A stretch of DNA of 64,000 bases from Pinibacter aurantiacus (GCF_019130065.1 NZ_JAHSPG010000006.1:62001-126000), one strand, 5' to 3'. Shown: positions 37,400 through 46,347, numbered from the stretch's first letter. The notes: generated by a model from the letters alone, not told the origin. Numbers and translations are program-made.

Positions 37400-39706
37400 A
37401 TGAAATATATACTATTGCTTGCCTGCTTTATACCTTCACTGATATATGCACAAACAGGCCCTTCTATCATTCCTCGACCCGTAAGCATGCAGATGAAGGA
37501 TGGGAGTTTTGTTCTAGACAAAGATGTAGCTGTATATGCAACCTCCAAGGAAAAACCGGTGCAGGACGTTGTTCGGTTTTTTAGCAACTATATCAAACAG
37601 ATAAGCGGTCTTTCACCCGTGCAGAATAAGGCAAAAACCAAGAGCATTCAGTTTTCTGTTATTAAAGACAATGAATTGGGCGAAGAGGGCTACAAGTTGT
37701 CAGTAAAGCCTTCCGCAATAATAGTCCAGGCAAACAATGCAAGGGGGTTGTTTTATGCCGTGCAATCACTTATGCAAACACTGCCGGCTGTCCGCACCAA
37801 CCAGATTCTTCAGATACCATGCATGGACATAACAGATTATCCGCGATTCAAATGGCGCGGATTGATGCTAGATGTGAGCCGTCATTTCTTTGCCCCAGAA
37901 CTGGTTAAAGAATTTATTGATCTGCTGGCTTCGTATAAAATGAACGTATTTCACTGGCACCTCGTAGACGGAGCCGGATGGCGTATTGAAATAAAACGTT
38001 ATCCTAAACTTACGCAGCAGGCAGCGTGGCGTGTAGACGAAGGCAATAAAACATGGAGCTGGGGAGAAGTACAGTTTAATGCAGATCGCTCAAAGGCCAC
38101 ATACGGCGGCTATTACACGCAGGAGCAGATTAAGGAGATTGTTGCTTATGCAAAAGCAAGACAGATCACTATTGTGCCTGAAATTGAAATGCCAGGTCAC
38201 TCTGAAGCAGCAATGGCTGCATATCCGGAGCTTTCCTGTACACCACTCAGTACTTTTGGGCAATCAGGAAATTTCTATGCAAGCAAAGCGCAAAGCAATT
38301 ACTGTGCAGGCAACGACAGTGCGTTTGTTTTTCTGCAAAATGTATTGACCGAAGTGATGGCCTTATTTCCTTCTACTTACATTCATGTTGGTGGGGATGA
38401 AGTGGATAAAACCAGTTGGAAAAATTGTCCTAAATGCCAGGCAAGAATGCACAAAGAAGGCTTGAAGAATGAAGAAGAATTACAAAGCTATTTCATGAAA
38501 CGCATAGAAAAATTCGTGATCAGCAAACACAGGAAGATGATAGGCTGGGATGAAATTCTTGAAGGCGGTTTGGCACCTGAAGCAACCGTAATGAGCTGGC
38601 GCGGTGAAAGTGGTGGCATAGCCGCAGCACAGCAGGGACATAATGTAGTGATGACGCCGGGAACCCCATGTTATTTTGATCACTACCAAGGTGACCCGGA
38701 AACAGAACCTTTAGCTATTGGTGGATTTAATACACTGCGCAAAGTATATAACTACGAACCAATACCAGTTGAGTTAAAGCCGGACGAGGCTGTTCATGTA
38801 CTGGGCGCACAAGCCAATCTGTGGACAGAATATATACCCACTTTTGAGCATGCTGAATACATGATACTGCCGCGCATGCTCGCATTGAGCGAAGTGGTAT
38901 GGTCTCCAAAAGAAACAAGAAACTGGGAATCTTTTTATCAGCGCCTGCAGCCTCATTTATTTGGTTTTGAACAAAAGGGCCTGCACTATTCAAAAGGCAA
39001 TTTCAAAGTGGATATTAAACCAACGATGGTAAACGGAAAATTGTTTGTAACACTTGGTAGTGAAAATCCACAAGCAACCATTCGATACACCACCGATGGT
39101 AGCACTCCCAATTCAGGAAGCGCTGTATACCAGCAACCCATTGAAATCAACAAGTCCGTAACAGTAAAAGCATTGATGGCTGTCGACAAAAATGTCGTCA
39201 ATACAAAACCTTCTGAGCAATCATTTACAGTAAATAAGGCAACCGGTAAAACGGTTCAGTATGAAAATGCAAACAGCCGCTATTACGCCGCTAACGGCCC
39301 TAACACATTGACGGATGGTATCAGGGGCACAAAAGAAATTGGAAAGAACTGGCATGCGTTTAATGGAAACGACATGGTTGCCACTATTGATTTTGAAAAG
39401 CAAATAACAGCAGACAGCATTAGCCTGGGTTGTTTACAGAATTATGGTCAGTGGATATTTTTTCCTCAATGGGTGAAGTTTGAAGTGTCGTCTGATGGCA
39501 AGAATTTTACAGCTGTAGATACGGTTATAAATACAGTTCCACCAGGAGATCGCACCTCACAGATACAAACGTTTGTTGCAAAATTTAATGCCCAATCTAT
39601 CAGAGCCGTTCGTGTTACAGCGAAAAACCTTGGTGTATGCCCTCCGGGCCATTCTGGTGAAAACCAGCCGGCGTGGTTGTTTTGCGACGAGATTATAGTG
39701 GAATAA
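37400..39706 (+). CDS. GH20 beta-N-acetylhexosaminidase with C-terminal domains
   Basis: A protein of 768 residues from the ATG at 37400, where MKYILLLACFIP starts a signal peptide ending near IYAQ; an upstream ATG at 37358 would place 14 extra residues before it. Domains: GH20b 22-130, catalytic barrel 145-490 with Asp333 and Glu334 (HVGGDEVDKT), a chitobiase C-terminal Ig-like domain near 530-610 (IRYTTDGSTPNSG), and an F5/8-type carbohydrate-binding domain to the end. GH20 enzymes remove terminal GlcNAc or GalNAc by substrate-assisted catalysis. It should act in the periplasm. A second, different GH20 gene follows. Confidence 0.92.
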   Translation: MKYILLLACFIPSLIYAQTGPSIIPRPVSMQMKDGSFVLDKDVAVYATSKEKPVQDVVRFFSNYIKQISGLSPVQNKAKTKSIQFSVIKDNELGEEGYKLSVKPSAIIVQANNARGLFYAVQSLMQTLPAVRTNQILQIPCMDITDYPRFKWRGLMLDVSRHFFAPELVKEFIDLLASYKMNVFHWHLVDGAGWRIEIKRYPKLTQQAAWRVDEGNKTWSWGEVQFNADRSKATYGGYYTQEQIKEIVAYAKARQITIVPEIEMPGHSEAAMAAYPELSCTPLSTFGQSGNFYASKAQSNYCAGNDSAFVFLQNVLTEVMALFPSTYIHVGGDEVDKTSWKNCPKCQARMHKEGLKNEEELQSYFMKRIEKFVISKHRKMIGWDEILEGGLAPEATVMSWRGESGGIAAAQQGHNVVMTPGTPCYFDHYQGDPETEPLAIGGFNTLRKVYNYEPIPVELKPDEAVHVLGAQANLWTEYIPTFEHAEYMILPRMLALSEVVWSPKETRNWESFYQRLQPHLFGFEQKGLHYSKGNFKVDIKPTMVNGKLFVTLGSENPQATIRYTTDGSTPNSGSAVYQQPIEINKSVTVKALMAVDKNVVNTKPSEQSFTVNKATGKTVQYENANSRYYAANGPNTLTDGIRGTKEIGKNWHAFNGNDMVATIDFEKQITADSISLGCLQNYGQWIFFPQWVKFEVSSDGKNFTAVDTVINTVPPGDRTSQIQTFVAKFNAQSIRAVRVTAKNLGVCPPGHSGENQPAWLFCDEIIVE

Positions 39707-39825
39707 ACTTAGCCCATAGGGCTTGTATATCAATAGAAAATATTGCGTTAAGAACTCTTTGTCCGCAAGACATACACAAATTAGGAAGTTGTATAAAAAG
39801 AATATCAAAAAAAAATGGCTTACAG

Positions 39826-41937
39826 ATGAAAGAATTTTTATTGCTGGTTGCTTTATTGACCGGTTGTTTTGTGTACACCAATAATGTAAATGCGCAGAAC
39901 GAAGCCGAAGTCAATGCTTCTCCCTTTGTGATCCCGGCCTTGCGCGAGTGGAAAGGCGGCGTGAGTTATTTGGAGTGGCCAAACAATGTTAAGTTAGTTG
40001 TAGATCCTGCATACAGGAAAGCATTGCTACCTGTTGCAAAATTATTCGCTGAAGACCTCCATTTACTGTCGTCTGATATGCATCCGAAAGTCATCACCGG
40101 ACAGGCATCGCCCGGTAATGTTTATTTCACGCTTCGGCCAAATGACAGCAGCCTGCCGGCGGAAGGATATGTGTTAGACATCAGCAACAGCATTCGTATT
40201 GATGCTAAAGATTCCATCGGTGCTATTTGGGCAACGCGGAGCCTGTTGCAAATATTGGAACGAGAGCATTTACATCATCGCATTCCCAAAGGAGTGGCCC
40301 GCGATTATCCTAAGTATGCTGTGCGAGGATTTGTATTAGATGTTGCACGCAAGTTTTTCACCATAGAGTTTTTAAGAGATTATGTAAAATTCATGTCGTA
40401 TTACAAGATGAACGATTTTCAAATTCATCTTAGTGATAATGGCTTTAAAGACTTTTTCGGCGGTAACTGGGACAGTACCTATGCAGCTTTCAGATTGGAA
40501 AATACGACGTATCCCAACCTTACGGCCAAAGACGGCAGCTACTCAAAAGCAGAGTTTGTAGCGTTGCAGCAAATGGCGCAACGTTATGGTGTAAACATTA
40601 TTCCTGAAATAGATGTCCCTGCACATTCCCTTGCCTTCAGTAAAGCTGTGCCCGGCATTGGCAGTAAGTTGTACGGACAGGATCATCTTGATTTGGATAA
40701 TCCGCTTACTTATACCGTTGTTGACAATGTGTTTAAAGAATACTTGCAAGGTCCGAACCCTGTTTTCATAGGAAACGAAGTACACATCGGTACAGATGAA
40801 TACGCAAAGAAGGAAGCTGAAAAATTCAGAGCGTTTACCGATCATTATATTCGATTTGTTGAAGGCTATGGAAAAAAAGTTCGTATGTGGGGATCGCTTA
40901 CGCATGCTGAAGGCTCTACGCCTGTGAAGGTTGAAAATGTAACGATGAATCTTTGGTACAACGGCTATGCCGATCCCAAAACAATGTTTGATCTTGGCTA
41001 CAAAGGCATCAGCACGCCCGACGGTTGGTTGTATATTGTGCCCGCTGCAGGTTACTACTACGACTATCTCAACACAAAAAAGTTGTACGACGAATGGACG
41101 CCAAACAGAATTGGCAAAGAAACCTTTGATGAAAATTATCCACTTTTAAGAGGCGGTTCTTTTGCTGTGTGGAATGACCATGTCGGAAATGGCATTACAG
41201 AAAAAGACGTGCATCATCGCGTATTTCCAGCCATGCAGGTGTTGTCACAAAAAATGTGGGGCGGTAGTGTGAAACCGATGGGTTACGATGATTTTGCCGC
41301 AAAAAGTAAACAAATAGGAGAAGGGCCGGGACTCAATATGCTGGGACGCCTTGCCGGCAAAGATTCGCTGGTGTTTTCTTTGGATACGAAAGAGAATGTA
41401 ACCAAGATACACAATGCTCATTTTGACAAGACAAAGGAGGAGCTGGATTTAAAAGGAGATGACAGTTACCTCAAGACAAACATTACTGGTATAGGCTATG
41501 ATTATACTGTAAGCTTTTGCATAAAACCATCGAAAGACAATTTGCCCGACGCTGTTTTGTTTTCATCAAAAGATGCCGTTGTAGTGTTGAACATGCAGGG
41601 TAGCGGCAAGCTGGGATTTTCCAGAGAAGGATATTCTTATAGTTTCAATTACGCGCCGCCTGCTGGTGCGTGGACACATATCACCATCAAAGGAAATAAC
41701 AAAGGGACCTCGCTGTATGTGAACGGAGTACTTGCCGAAAAACTGGAAGGTGCCAAAAGAACATTTGCCAACGGCAAGCAGACAGCGAAAGTGCAAACGC
41801 TGTTTTTTCCTTTACAATACATAGGCAGCAATAGTAATGCCTGCAAAGCGCAAATCAGTGACCTTAAAGTTTTTAATCGCGAATTGGATGAAGCGGTTAT
41901 TAAGGGCATTGCAGAGGAAGTCAAAAGTCAAAAGTAG
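39826..41937 (+). CDS. GH20 enzyme with C-terminal LamG-like domain (possibly lacto-N-biosidase type)
   Basis: A protein of 703 residues from the ATG at 39826 (MKEFLLLVALLTGCF), which starts a signal peptide; the frame extends upstream to 39673 but that part has no family likeness. The catalytic barrel spans about 110-430 with Asp324 and Glu325 (HIGTDEY). The C-terminal 200 residues form a concanavalin/LamG-like domain (AWTHITIKGNNKGTSLYVNG). The active-site region, SFAVWNDHVG and QIHLSDNGF, is unlike the preceding GH20 and resembles lacto-N-biosidases, which release disaccharides; this is only a resemblance. The last codons (VKSQK) and the stop lie in a heptad-repeat array. Confidence 0.85.
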   Translation: MKEFLLLVALLTGCFVYTNNVNAQNEAEVNASPFVIPALREWKGGVSYLEWPNNVKLVVDPAYRKALLPVAKLFAEDLHLLSSDMHPKVITGQASPGNVYFTLRPNDSSLPAEGYVLDISNSIRIDAKDSIGAIWATRSLLQILEREHLHHRIPKGVARDYPKYAVRGFVLDVARKFFTIEFLRDYVKFMSYYKMNDFQIHLSDNGFKDFFGGNWDSTYAAFRLENTTYPNLTAKDGSYSKAEFVALQQMAQRYGVNIIPEIDVPAHSLAFSKAVPGIGSKLYGQDHLDLDNPLTYTVVDNVFKEYLQGPNPVFIGNEVHIGTDEYAKKEAEKFRAFTDHYIRFVEGYGKKVRMWGSLTHAEGSTPVKVENVTMNLWYNGYADPKTMFDLGYKGISTPDGWLYIVPAAGYYYDYLNTKKLYDEWTPNRIGKETFDENYPLLRGGSFAVWNDHVGNGITEKDVHHRVFPAMQVLSQKMWGGSVKPMGYDDFAAKSKQIGEGPGLNMLGRLAGKDSLVFSLDTKENVTKIHNAHFDKTKEELDLKGDDSYLKTNITGIGYDYTVSFCIKPSKDNLPDAVLFSSKDAVVVLNMQGSGKLGFSREGYSYSFNYAPPAGAWTHITIKGNNKGTSLYVNGVLAEKLEGAKRTFANGKQTAKVQTLFFPLQYIGSNSNACKAQISDLKVFNRELDEAVIKGIAEEVKSQK

Positions 41938-41951
41938 AAAGTCAAAAGCTT
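41918..41951 (+). repeat. Heptad tandem repeat, AAGTCAA type, across a stop codon
   Basis: Units AAGTCAA, AAGTCAA, AAGTAGA, AAGTCAA, AAGC. The first three units encode the last residues and the TAG stop of the GH20 gene, so the array entered or grew at the end of the gene. No inverted partner is close. Confidence 0.85.
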
Positions 41952-42175
41952 TTTTATTCCGGTTTAACGAGTGTCTTTTTTGATGAAAAAGAAATCGTTA
42001 AATCGGATTTTTTTATCATATGGTGTGTTTGAATTTCTCGCCTAAATTTCTTGTCATACAGATTAGTTTTTCTTACACGCAGCCATTTTGCCCCGGAAAT
42101 CGTCTAACGTTAATCAGTAATCGCAGTGGCTACGTCTTATGCGAAGTATTCTTGTTATGTGGAACCGAAAAATCA
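41952..42175. other. Intergenic stretch before the palindrome array
   Basis: About 220 bp with no convincing gene, hairpin or repeat. Together with the palindrome array it makes a 500-bp gap between the GH20 gene and the ORF6N gene. Confidence 0.5.
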
Positions 42176-42397
42176 GTTTAAGGTCACAAAATTGTGACCT
42201 TAAACGTCTGAATATACAAACCCGTTTGAGGACGCAAATTGCGACCTCAAACGAAAATTGAGCGATTATTTGAGATGACAAATTGCCAACTCAGTATGAG
42301 GTCACAAATTGTGACCTCATACTGAGTTCGAAGTCGACTACTTTTTTAAGGTTGCAAATTGCGTCCTCAAACATGCGGTCACAATTTGTGACCGCAT
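42176..42397. repeat. Array of six related palindromes upstream of ORF6N gene
   Basis: Six copies of a dyad with core GGWCRCAA-N-TTGYGWCC. Positions are 42176-42205, 42223-42253, about 42271-42293 (degenerate), 42289-42327 (39-bp perfect dyad, overlapping the previous one), 42344-42372 and 42373-42397 (25-bp perfect). Arms vary between copies, but changes are mostly matched in both arms: AGG with CCT, CGG with CCG, AAGG with CCTT. A seventh copy is inside the ORF6N gene. They may be operators, RNA hairpins or a mobile palindrome. Confidence 0.92.
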
Positions 42398-42435
42398 AAT
42401 AAAGCAGAAATCAACAAATCTTTATAAATTATTTT

Positions 42436-42990
42436 ATGCGAATCATTCAAAGTATTCAGAATCGAATTTATGAAATCAGAGGCGAGCGTGTAATGTTAGA
42501 CAAAGATCTGGCAGCTCTTTATGAAACAGAAACCAAACGGCTAAAAGAGGCCGTTAATAGAAATATAAAGAGATTTCCAACTGATTTTATGTTTCAATTG
42601 ACAAAAGAGGAATGGGAAGCTATAAGATATCAGGTGGATATGCTGGAATCGAATAGTTCTTTGAGGACGCAATTTGCGTCCTCAAAACGGGGCGGTATTA
42701 GATATATGCCTTATGTATTTACAGAACAGGGAGTCGCAATGTTAAGTAGTGTAGTAAACAGTGAGAAGGCTATAAGTATGAACATTGCCATTATGAGGGC
42801 TTTTGTCGAAATAAGAAAAACTCTTCTTGTTCAAAACGACTTGAAGGAACAGCTAAGATTGGTTAAAAACAAAATAGGAGAGCATGATGCCCAACTCAAC
42901 CAGATCTATGACGCGTTAGAAAATATTTTGGACGAAAAAGCTGCACAGCGAAAATGGGAAGATCGCGACAGGATCGGGTTTAAGAAATAG
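42436..42990 (+). CDS. ORF6N-domain DNA-binding protein
   Basis: A protein of 184 residues. Residues 5-100 are the ORF6N domain: NRIYEIRGERVMLDKDLAALY, then VNRNIKRFPTDFMFQLTKEE, LRTQFASS and PYVFTEQGVAMLS. The domain occurs in phage antirepressor-like proteins and in many small chromosomal genes of Bacteroidota. Residues 120-170 are a probable coiled coil (LVQNDLKEQLRLVKNKIGEH), so the protein may be a dimer. The codons for LRTQFASS form a perfect 27-bp palindrome (42660-42686) with the same core as the six palindromes upstream. Autoregulation is a reasonable guess. No other phage gene is near. Confidence 0.88.
   Translation: MRIIQSIQNRIYEIRGERVMLDKDLAALYETETKRLKEAVNRNIKRFPTDFMFQLTKEEWEAIRYQVDMLESNSSLRTQFASSKRGGIRYMPYVFTEQGVAMLSSVVNSEKAISMNIAIMRAFVEIRKTLLVQNDLKEQLRLVKNKIGEHDAQLNQIYDALENILDEKAAQRKWEDRDRIGFKK
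42660..42686. promoter_or_regulatory. Palindrome inside the ORF6N coding sequence
   Basis: A perfect dyad, TTTGAGGACGCAA, T, TTGCGTCCTCAAA, that matches the core of the six upstream copies. It encodes the conserved LRTQFASS segment. It may be a bound site or simply the source of the upstream copies. Confidence 0.75.
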
Positions 42991-43003
42991 CAAGATGTAA
43001 AAC

Positions 43004-43030
43004 GGGCTTCTCAATTTTTTTAGGAAGCCC
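43004..43030. terminator. Hairpin between ORF6N gene and carbonic anhydrase gene
   Basis: The arms GGGCTTC and GAAGCCC enclose a T-rich loop, 14 bp after the ORF6N stop. The next gene converges, so it may serve both. Confidence 0.55.
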
Positions 43031-43069
43031 ATTCCTGTGTAAAAACGTTTTCTATGCACCGGGTTATAA

Positions 43070-43918
43070 TTACTGACTATATACTTTTCTATCGTTAATG
43101 GCCTGCACGTGCCTTGCATTATTGCCCTCCATTTTTTCAAGCGTCATGATCTGCTCTTCTGATGCTTCAACAACATGCTTCATCACAATCCATTGAACAC
43201 TTTCTGTAAATGGTGGTGTAGTTAACGACCCCTTATAGGTGTAGTAAGATTTAAGGCCTTTGCTTTTGAATTCAGCAATAAGGTCATCAAGATTTACCTC
43301 GCCGGCATGTAGCTCAGTTTTTTCTCCCTCTTTTCCGGGAATCTTATTCAGGAACTCTTTGATGAATTTGTTTTCAGCCCCCATTTTAAAAAGCACCGCA
43401 ATCACTAAATATTCATTCTTGTTTGCAGAATCAAGCAGGACATTTACTATGTGCATTTCCATGGGGAAAGTCATCCCGTCTACCAAATGCTCCGAAGGTG
43501 TATGAAAATGAAATTGTTTAGACGTATAATCTTTTCCATTCACAGTGCATTTGCTTCCGTCTTTGAAATCCAGTTCCACCGTGTGGCCAAGGTTTTGCGC
43601 AGCCTGAATGTCTGAATGAAAAACAAGTGAGATTTTTTCCTTTCCATTATTATCTGCTTTTGCAGAAATAATGTCGATGGGTGATTGCGAAAGATTATCT
43701 GTGTGCTTTGGAAGCGCATAGCCCTGTTCTATTTTGCTGTTGGCGTCGGGCGCTTCAGACTTTACTTCGTTGTCGCTTAACAACGTGTCTGCATGGGTAG
43801 GGGCGATTGAAGCACTCGAATCATGCATTTCCTTTTTCTCGTTAGGCCTGTTCTTGCATGCCAGCATGAACAGACAAAACACGATTAGTGGTAACCTATT
43901 GTGCAGTATTGTTTTCAT
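43070..43918 (-). CDS. Alpha-type carbonic anhydrase lipoprotein
   Basis: A protein of 282 residues from the ATG at 43918; the frame extends to 43987, but MKTILHNRLPLIVF begins a lipoprotein signal ending LAC. The alpha-carbonic anhydrase marks are SQSPIDI, FHFHTPSEHL with two zinc His residues, MEMHIVNV with the third His, and SLTTPPFTESVQW with the Thr of the active site. It interconverts CO2 and bicarbonate, probably anchored in the periplasm or at the surface. The start lies inside the last codons of the porin-like gene (23-bp overlap), so the two are translated from one message. Confidence 0.92.
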   Translation of the reverse strand: MKTILHNRLPLIVFCLFMLACKNRPNEKKEMHDSSASIAPTHADTLLSDNEVKSEAPDANSKIEQGYALPKHTDNLSQSPIDIISAKADNNGKEKISLVFHSDIQAAQNLGHTVELDFKDGSKCTVNGKDYTSKQFHFHTPSEHLVDGMTFPMEMHIVNVLLDSANKNEYLVIAVLFKMGAENKFIKEFLNKIPGKEGEKTELHAGEVNLDDLIAEFKSKGLKSYYTYKGSLTTPPFTESVQWIVMKHVVEASEEQIMTLEKMEGNNARHVQAINDRKVYSQ

Positions 43919-45194
43919 AATAAAATTTTTGAGAGAAATTGAATTTGAATGAAAATTGAATTCTTGGATCCGTGGTTGTCCATCCATCGCTGAAATTTTT
44001 GCGATCGAGGTATTGGAGCTCCAATTCTATCATTACATCTTTTACCGGGGAATAGATTATGTTGGCTATAGCGTATTCGCCCATTTTAAAAGCAGAAGGC
44101 AATTGCCCGTTTGCATTGTCGATCTTAACAAAAGAATATCCGATGGTGCTGCTGATTTTTTTGTTCCAGTAATGATCATAAAAGCCAACAAAGCCAGTAA
44201 TAGGCAGCGGTACCCCCTCAATGGGATTGGACCCTTCTTTCTTAATGCCAACATCGGCAGGGGCATCTCTTATATAGCTTTCAATGCCTTTTCCATAAAG
44301 TAGCTGTAAATGGATCATGTCCTGGGAAAACACTTTTATTCTTGAGCTTAAGTTTAGTCCCCACCCAGCTTTTCTGCCGCTGTAGTTGATTCCGGACGTA
44401 TCGAGATCTTTCCACTGGAGTTGCCTTAGAACACCGGCCAGTTCTACATATCCCCACGGCTGTGCGATGCGGTATTCTGCAGTTAAATCTGGCAGGTGAA
44501 ATACCGGCTTAACGTTTTTTAGCTCTACCATTTCCGTATATTGTCCTTCATCTGCAGTGCCACCAGGCTTTTCCAATGCAATTGTCAATTTTGTATCGCC
44601 CTGTATGGGCATATAACGAACCTGAAGACTACGGATAATTGCCATGCCATTCGGTCCCCAATATTCAAGATCATTGGGAAAAACATCCGTATCCACAAAG
44701 GGACTCCATGTTTGCCCTGCTCCGAATTTTCCCAGTTCTCCGTAGGCGTGCCGGAGACGAAAGGTCGTTTGCCCAGCATCTACACCTGATCCAAACAAAT
44801 CAAATTCAAACAAGGTAGTCAGCGGGCCCAGGGGCGTTGGGACATAACTTCTCATTCCAAATCTTGTTTGGCGAACGCTGAAATAAAGTTGTCCGTCAGG
44901 GCCAAATTGATTTTTATAAGAAGGCAACTTCGTTGGTCGCGGCACATCATACCATTTAGGGTCCATTTGTTTGAAATCATAAATGACATCTGTGAGCAGA
45001 AATCCATAGATCTCAAGATTGGGCCGTTTTTTTGTATCCTCCGCTGCAGCTTTTTTATTTTTTATGGAGTCTGTAATGTGAGATTGTGCAAATGTCCTCA
45101 TGCTTGTCGACATCACAGCCGATAAGAGAAATAATTTCAGTAAGAGCAAGAACGAGGCCGGGGGCTTACTGATCTTTTCAAAACACGCTTGCAT
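43896..45194 (-). CDS. DcaP-like outer membrane porin
   Basis: A protein of 432 residues with a long N-terminal region and a signal peptide ending near RTFAQ (residue 37). The mature part is beta-rich with alternating aromatic residues (FGMRSYVPTPLGPLTTLFEF, TFRLRHAYGELG, WGYVELAGVLRQLQW) and ends in Phe-rich strands (IQFSFKFNFSQKFYYEN). The pattern fits DcaP-like and OprP-like porins, which carry small solutes. The gene overlaps the carbonic anhydrase gene by 23 bp, so bicarbonate or a related anion may be the cargo; that is inference. A short coiled or charged spacer, SIKNKKAAAEDTKKR, follows the signal peptide. Confidence 0.8.
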   Translation of the reverse strand: MQACFEKISKPPASFLLLLKLFLLSAVMSTSMRTFAQSHITDSIKNKKAAAEDTKKRPNLEIYGFLLTDVIYDFKQMDPKWYDVPRPTKLPSYKNQFGPDGQLYFSVRQTRFGMRSYVPTPLGPLTTLFEFDLFGSGVDAGQTTFRLRHAYGELGKFGAGQTWSPFVDTDVFPNDLEYWGPNGMAIIRSLQVRYMPIQGDTKLTIALEKPGGTADEGQYTEMVELKNVKPVFHLPDLTAEYRIAQPWGYVELAGVLRQLQWKDLDTSGINYSGRKAGWGLNLSSRIKVFSQDMIHLQLLYGKGIESYIRDAPADVGIKKEGSNPIEGVPLPITGFVGFYDHYWNKKISSTIGYSFVKIDNANGQLPSAFKMGEYAIANIIYSPVKDVMIELELQYLDRKNFSDGWTTTDPRIQFSFKFNFSQKFYYENNTAQ

Positions 45195-45270
45195 AAGCGG
45201 GCATTATCAAGTGTAAAATTGAGATCTGATTGTAGTAAGAGAGGGGTACTGTAAAAGCAAGTTGCTCATA

Positions 45271-45300
45271 GAGCCAATTAATAAATAATAATTAATAGGC
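45271..45300 (+). repeat. Heptad tandem repeat, ATTAATA type, single short array
   Basis: Units ATTAATA, AATAATA, ATTAATA between GCCA and GGC clamps. A degenerate AT-rich partner may lie near 45374-45398. It is in the gap between the porin gene and the DeoR regulator gene. Confidence 0.7.
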
Positions 45301-45360
45301 ATAGCACCAAAATAAAAGAGCAGCACGCTGGTCTTTTAACACCAAAACCCCATTCACGGT

Positions 45361-45373
45361 TGACGACGGCGCC
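45361..45373 (+). promoter_or_regulatory. 13-bp candidate operator upstream of DeoR gene
   Basis: TGACGACGGCGCC occurs here, 134 bp before the DeoR start codon, and its exact reverse complement occurs at 46401-46413, upstream of the second SusC gene. The pair is a candidate for a DeoR binding site; no other evidence supports it. Confidence 0.4.
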
Positions 45374-45507
45374 TATTTATTACTATTTTTTAATTAATTG
45401 CATCCGGTATTATCGGCAGAAAAACGCGTCTTTTTTGCAGGTTCATATTTTTTGCTGCAATGTTTTACGGTTTTTGTATATATTTAGTCCTTATAGCTCA
45501 GGCTAAC

Positions 45508-46254
45508 ATGCTAAAACCAGAACGACACGCTTTGATCCTGCATCAGGTAAATCTGCACAATAAAGTGCTTTCGACAAGCCTCAGCGAACTGCTGGAGGTG
45601 TCGGAAGATACTATACGTCGCGACCTCATGGAACTTTCCCGGGATGGGAAAGTTATCAAAGTACACGGAGGAGCGTTGTCACGGTCTTTTCACAAAAATG
45701 TAAAGGATAAAGAAGTATATGCGGTGGATAGTAAAAGATCCATTGCGGCAAAGGCATTGCATCTTATACAGGATGGCATGTTGATCTTTACTTCAGGTGG
45801 AACAACCATCCTGGAGCTGGCACGCATGCTGCCGGAAAGTTTACATGCGACCTTTGTTACAGGCAGTATACCTGCTGCCCTGGAATATATGTATCACCCA
45901 AACATAGAGGTGATCCTGTTGGGTGGCAAAGGATCAAAGAATTCAAAAATAACAGTAGGGGGGACAGCAATCTCGGCAATCCGGCAGATAAATGCGGATT
46001 TGTGCCTGATTGGTATTAATGCGATAGACCCTTACGCAGGTATAACGGACAGCGATTGGGAAGTAGTGGAAGTGAAACGTGCAATGATACAACAAGCAAA
46101 AAAGACGGTGGCTTTATCTATTTCGGAAAAGGTAAATAGTAAGGATCAATTACTCATTTGTGAATCTACTTCGATTGATGTGCTCATCACCGAACTGGAT
46201 CCAAATGATGAAAGGCTTGCGGCGTATAGAAGCAAAGGCGTTCAACTTTTATAA
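45508..46254 (+). CDS. DeoR-family transcriptional regulator of sugar metabolism
   Basis: A protein of 248 residues from the ATG at 45508 (MLKPERHALILHQV), which matches the usual DeoR start; the frame opens at 45460 but adds residues of low likelihood. The winged helix-turn-helix is SLSELLEVSEDTIRRDLMEL, followed by GKVIKVHGGAL, and the effector domain has the sugar-phosphate-isomerase-like segment LIFTSGGTTILELARML and GINAIDPYAGITDSDW. DeoR proteins are repressors that sense phosphorylated sugars. Its target is probably the SusC/SusD pair 340 bp downstream on the same strand. A matching 13-bp sequence lies in front of both genes. Confidence 0.88.
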   Translation: MLKPERHALILHQVNLHNKVLSTSLSELLEVSEDTIRRDLMELSRDGKVIKVHGGALSRSFHKNVKDKEVYAVDSKRSIAAKALHLIQDGMLIFTSGGTTILELARMLPESLHATFVTGSIPAALEYMYHPNIEVILLGGKGSKNSKITVGGTAISAIRQINADLCLIGINAIDPYAGITDSDWEVVEVKRAMIQQAKKTVALSISEKVNSKDQLLICESTSIDVLITELDPNDERLAAYRSKGVQLL

Positions 46255-46303
46255 CACACACAATAATTCCTGAATAACACATGAGAAAACAACTGTTGAT
46301 GAC

Positions 46304-46347
46304 AGAGGTGCCTGCCCTGCTGATTACAAATCAGCAGCAGGCACCTC
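46304..46347. terminator. Long hairpin after DeoR gene
   Basis: The arms AGAGGTGCCTGC plus CTGCTGATT pair with AATCAGCAG plus CAGGCACCTCT over about 20 bp, 50 bp after the stop. There is no T-run, so it may be a repeat or an RNA structure and not a strict terminator. Confidence 0.6.

Noticed and set aside
39673-39825. Upstream extension of the second GH20 gene
   Set aside because: It runs over the end of the previous gene and lacks family likeness; the signal peptide starts at 39826.
42176-42397. Remnant of a duplicated ORF6N gene
   Set aside because: Only the palindrome core is repeated; the flanking DNA shows no other ORF6N sequence and contains stop codons.
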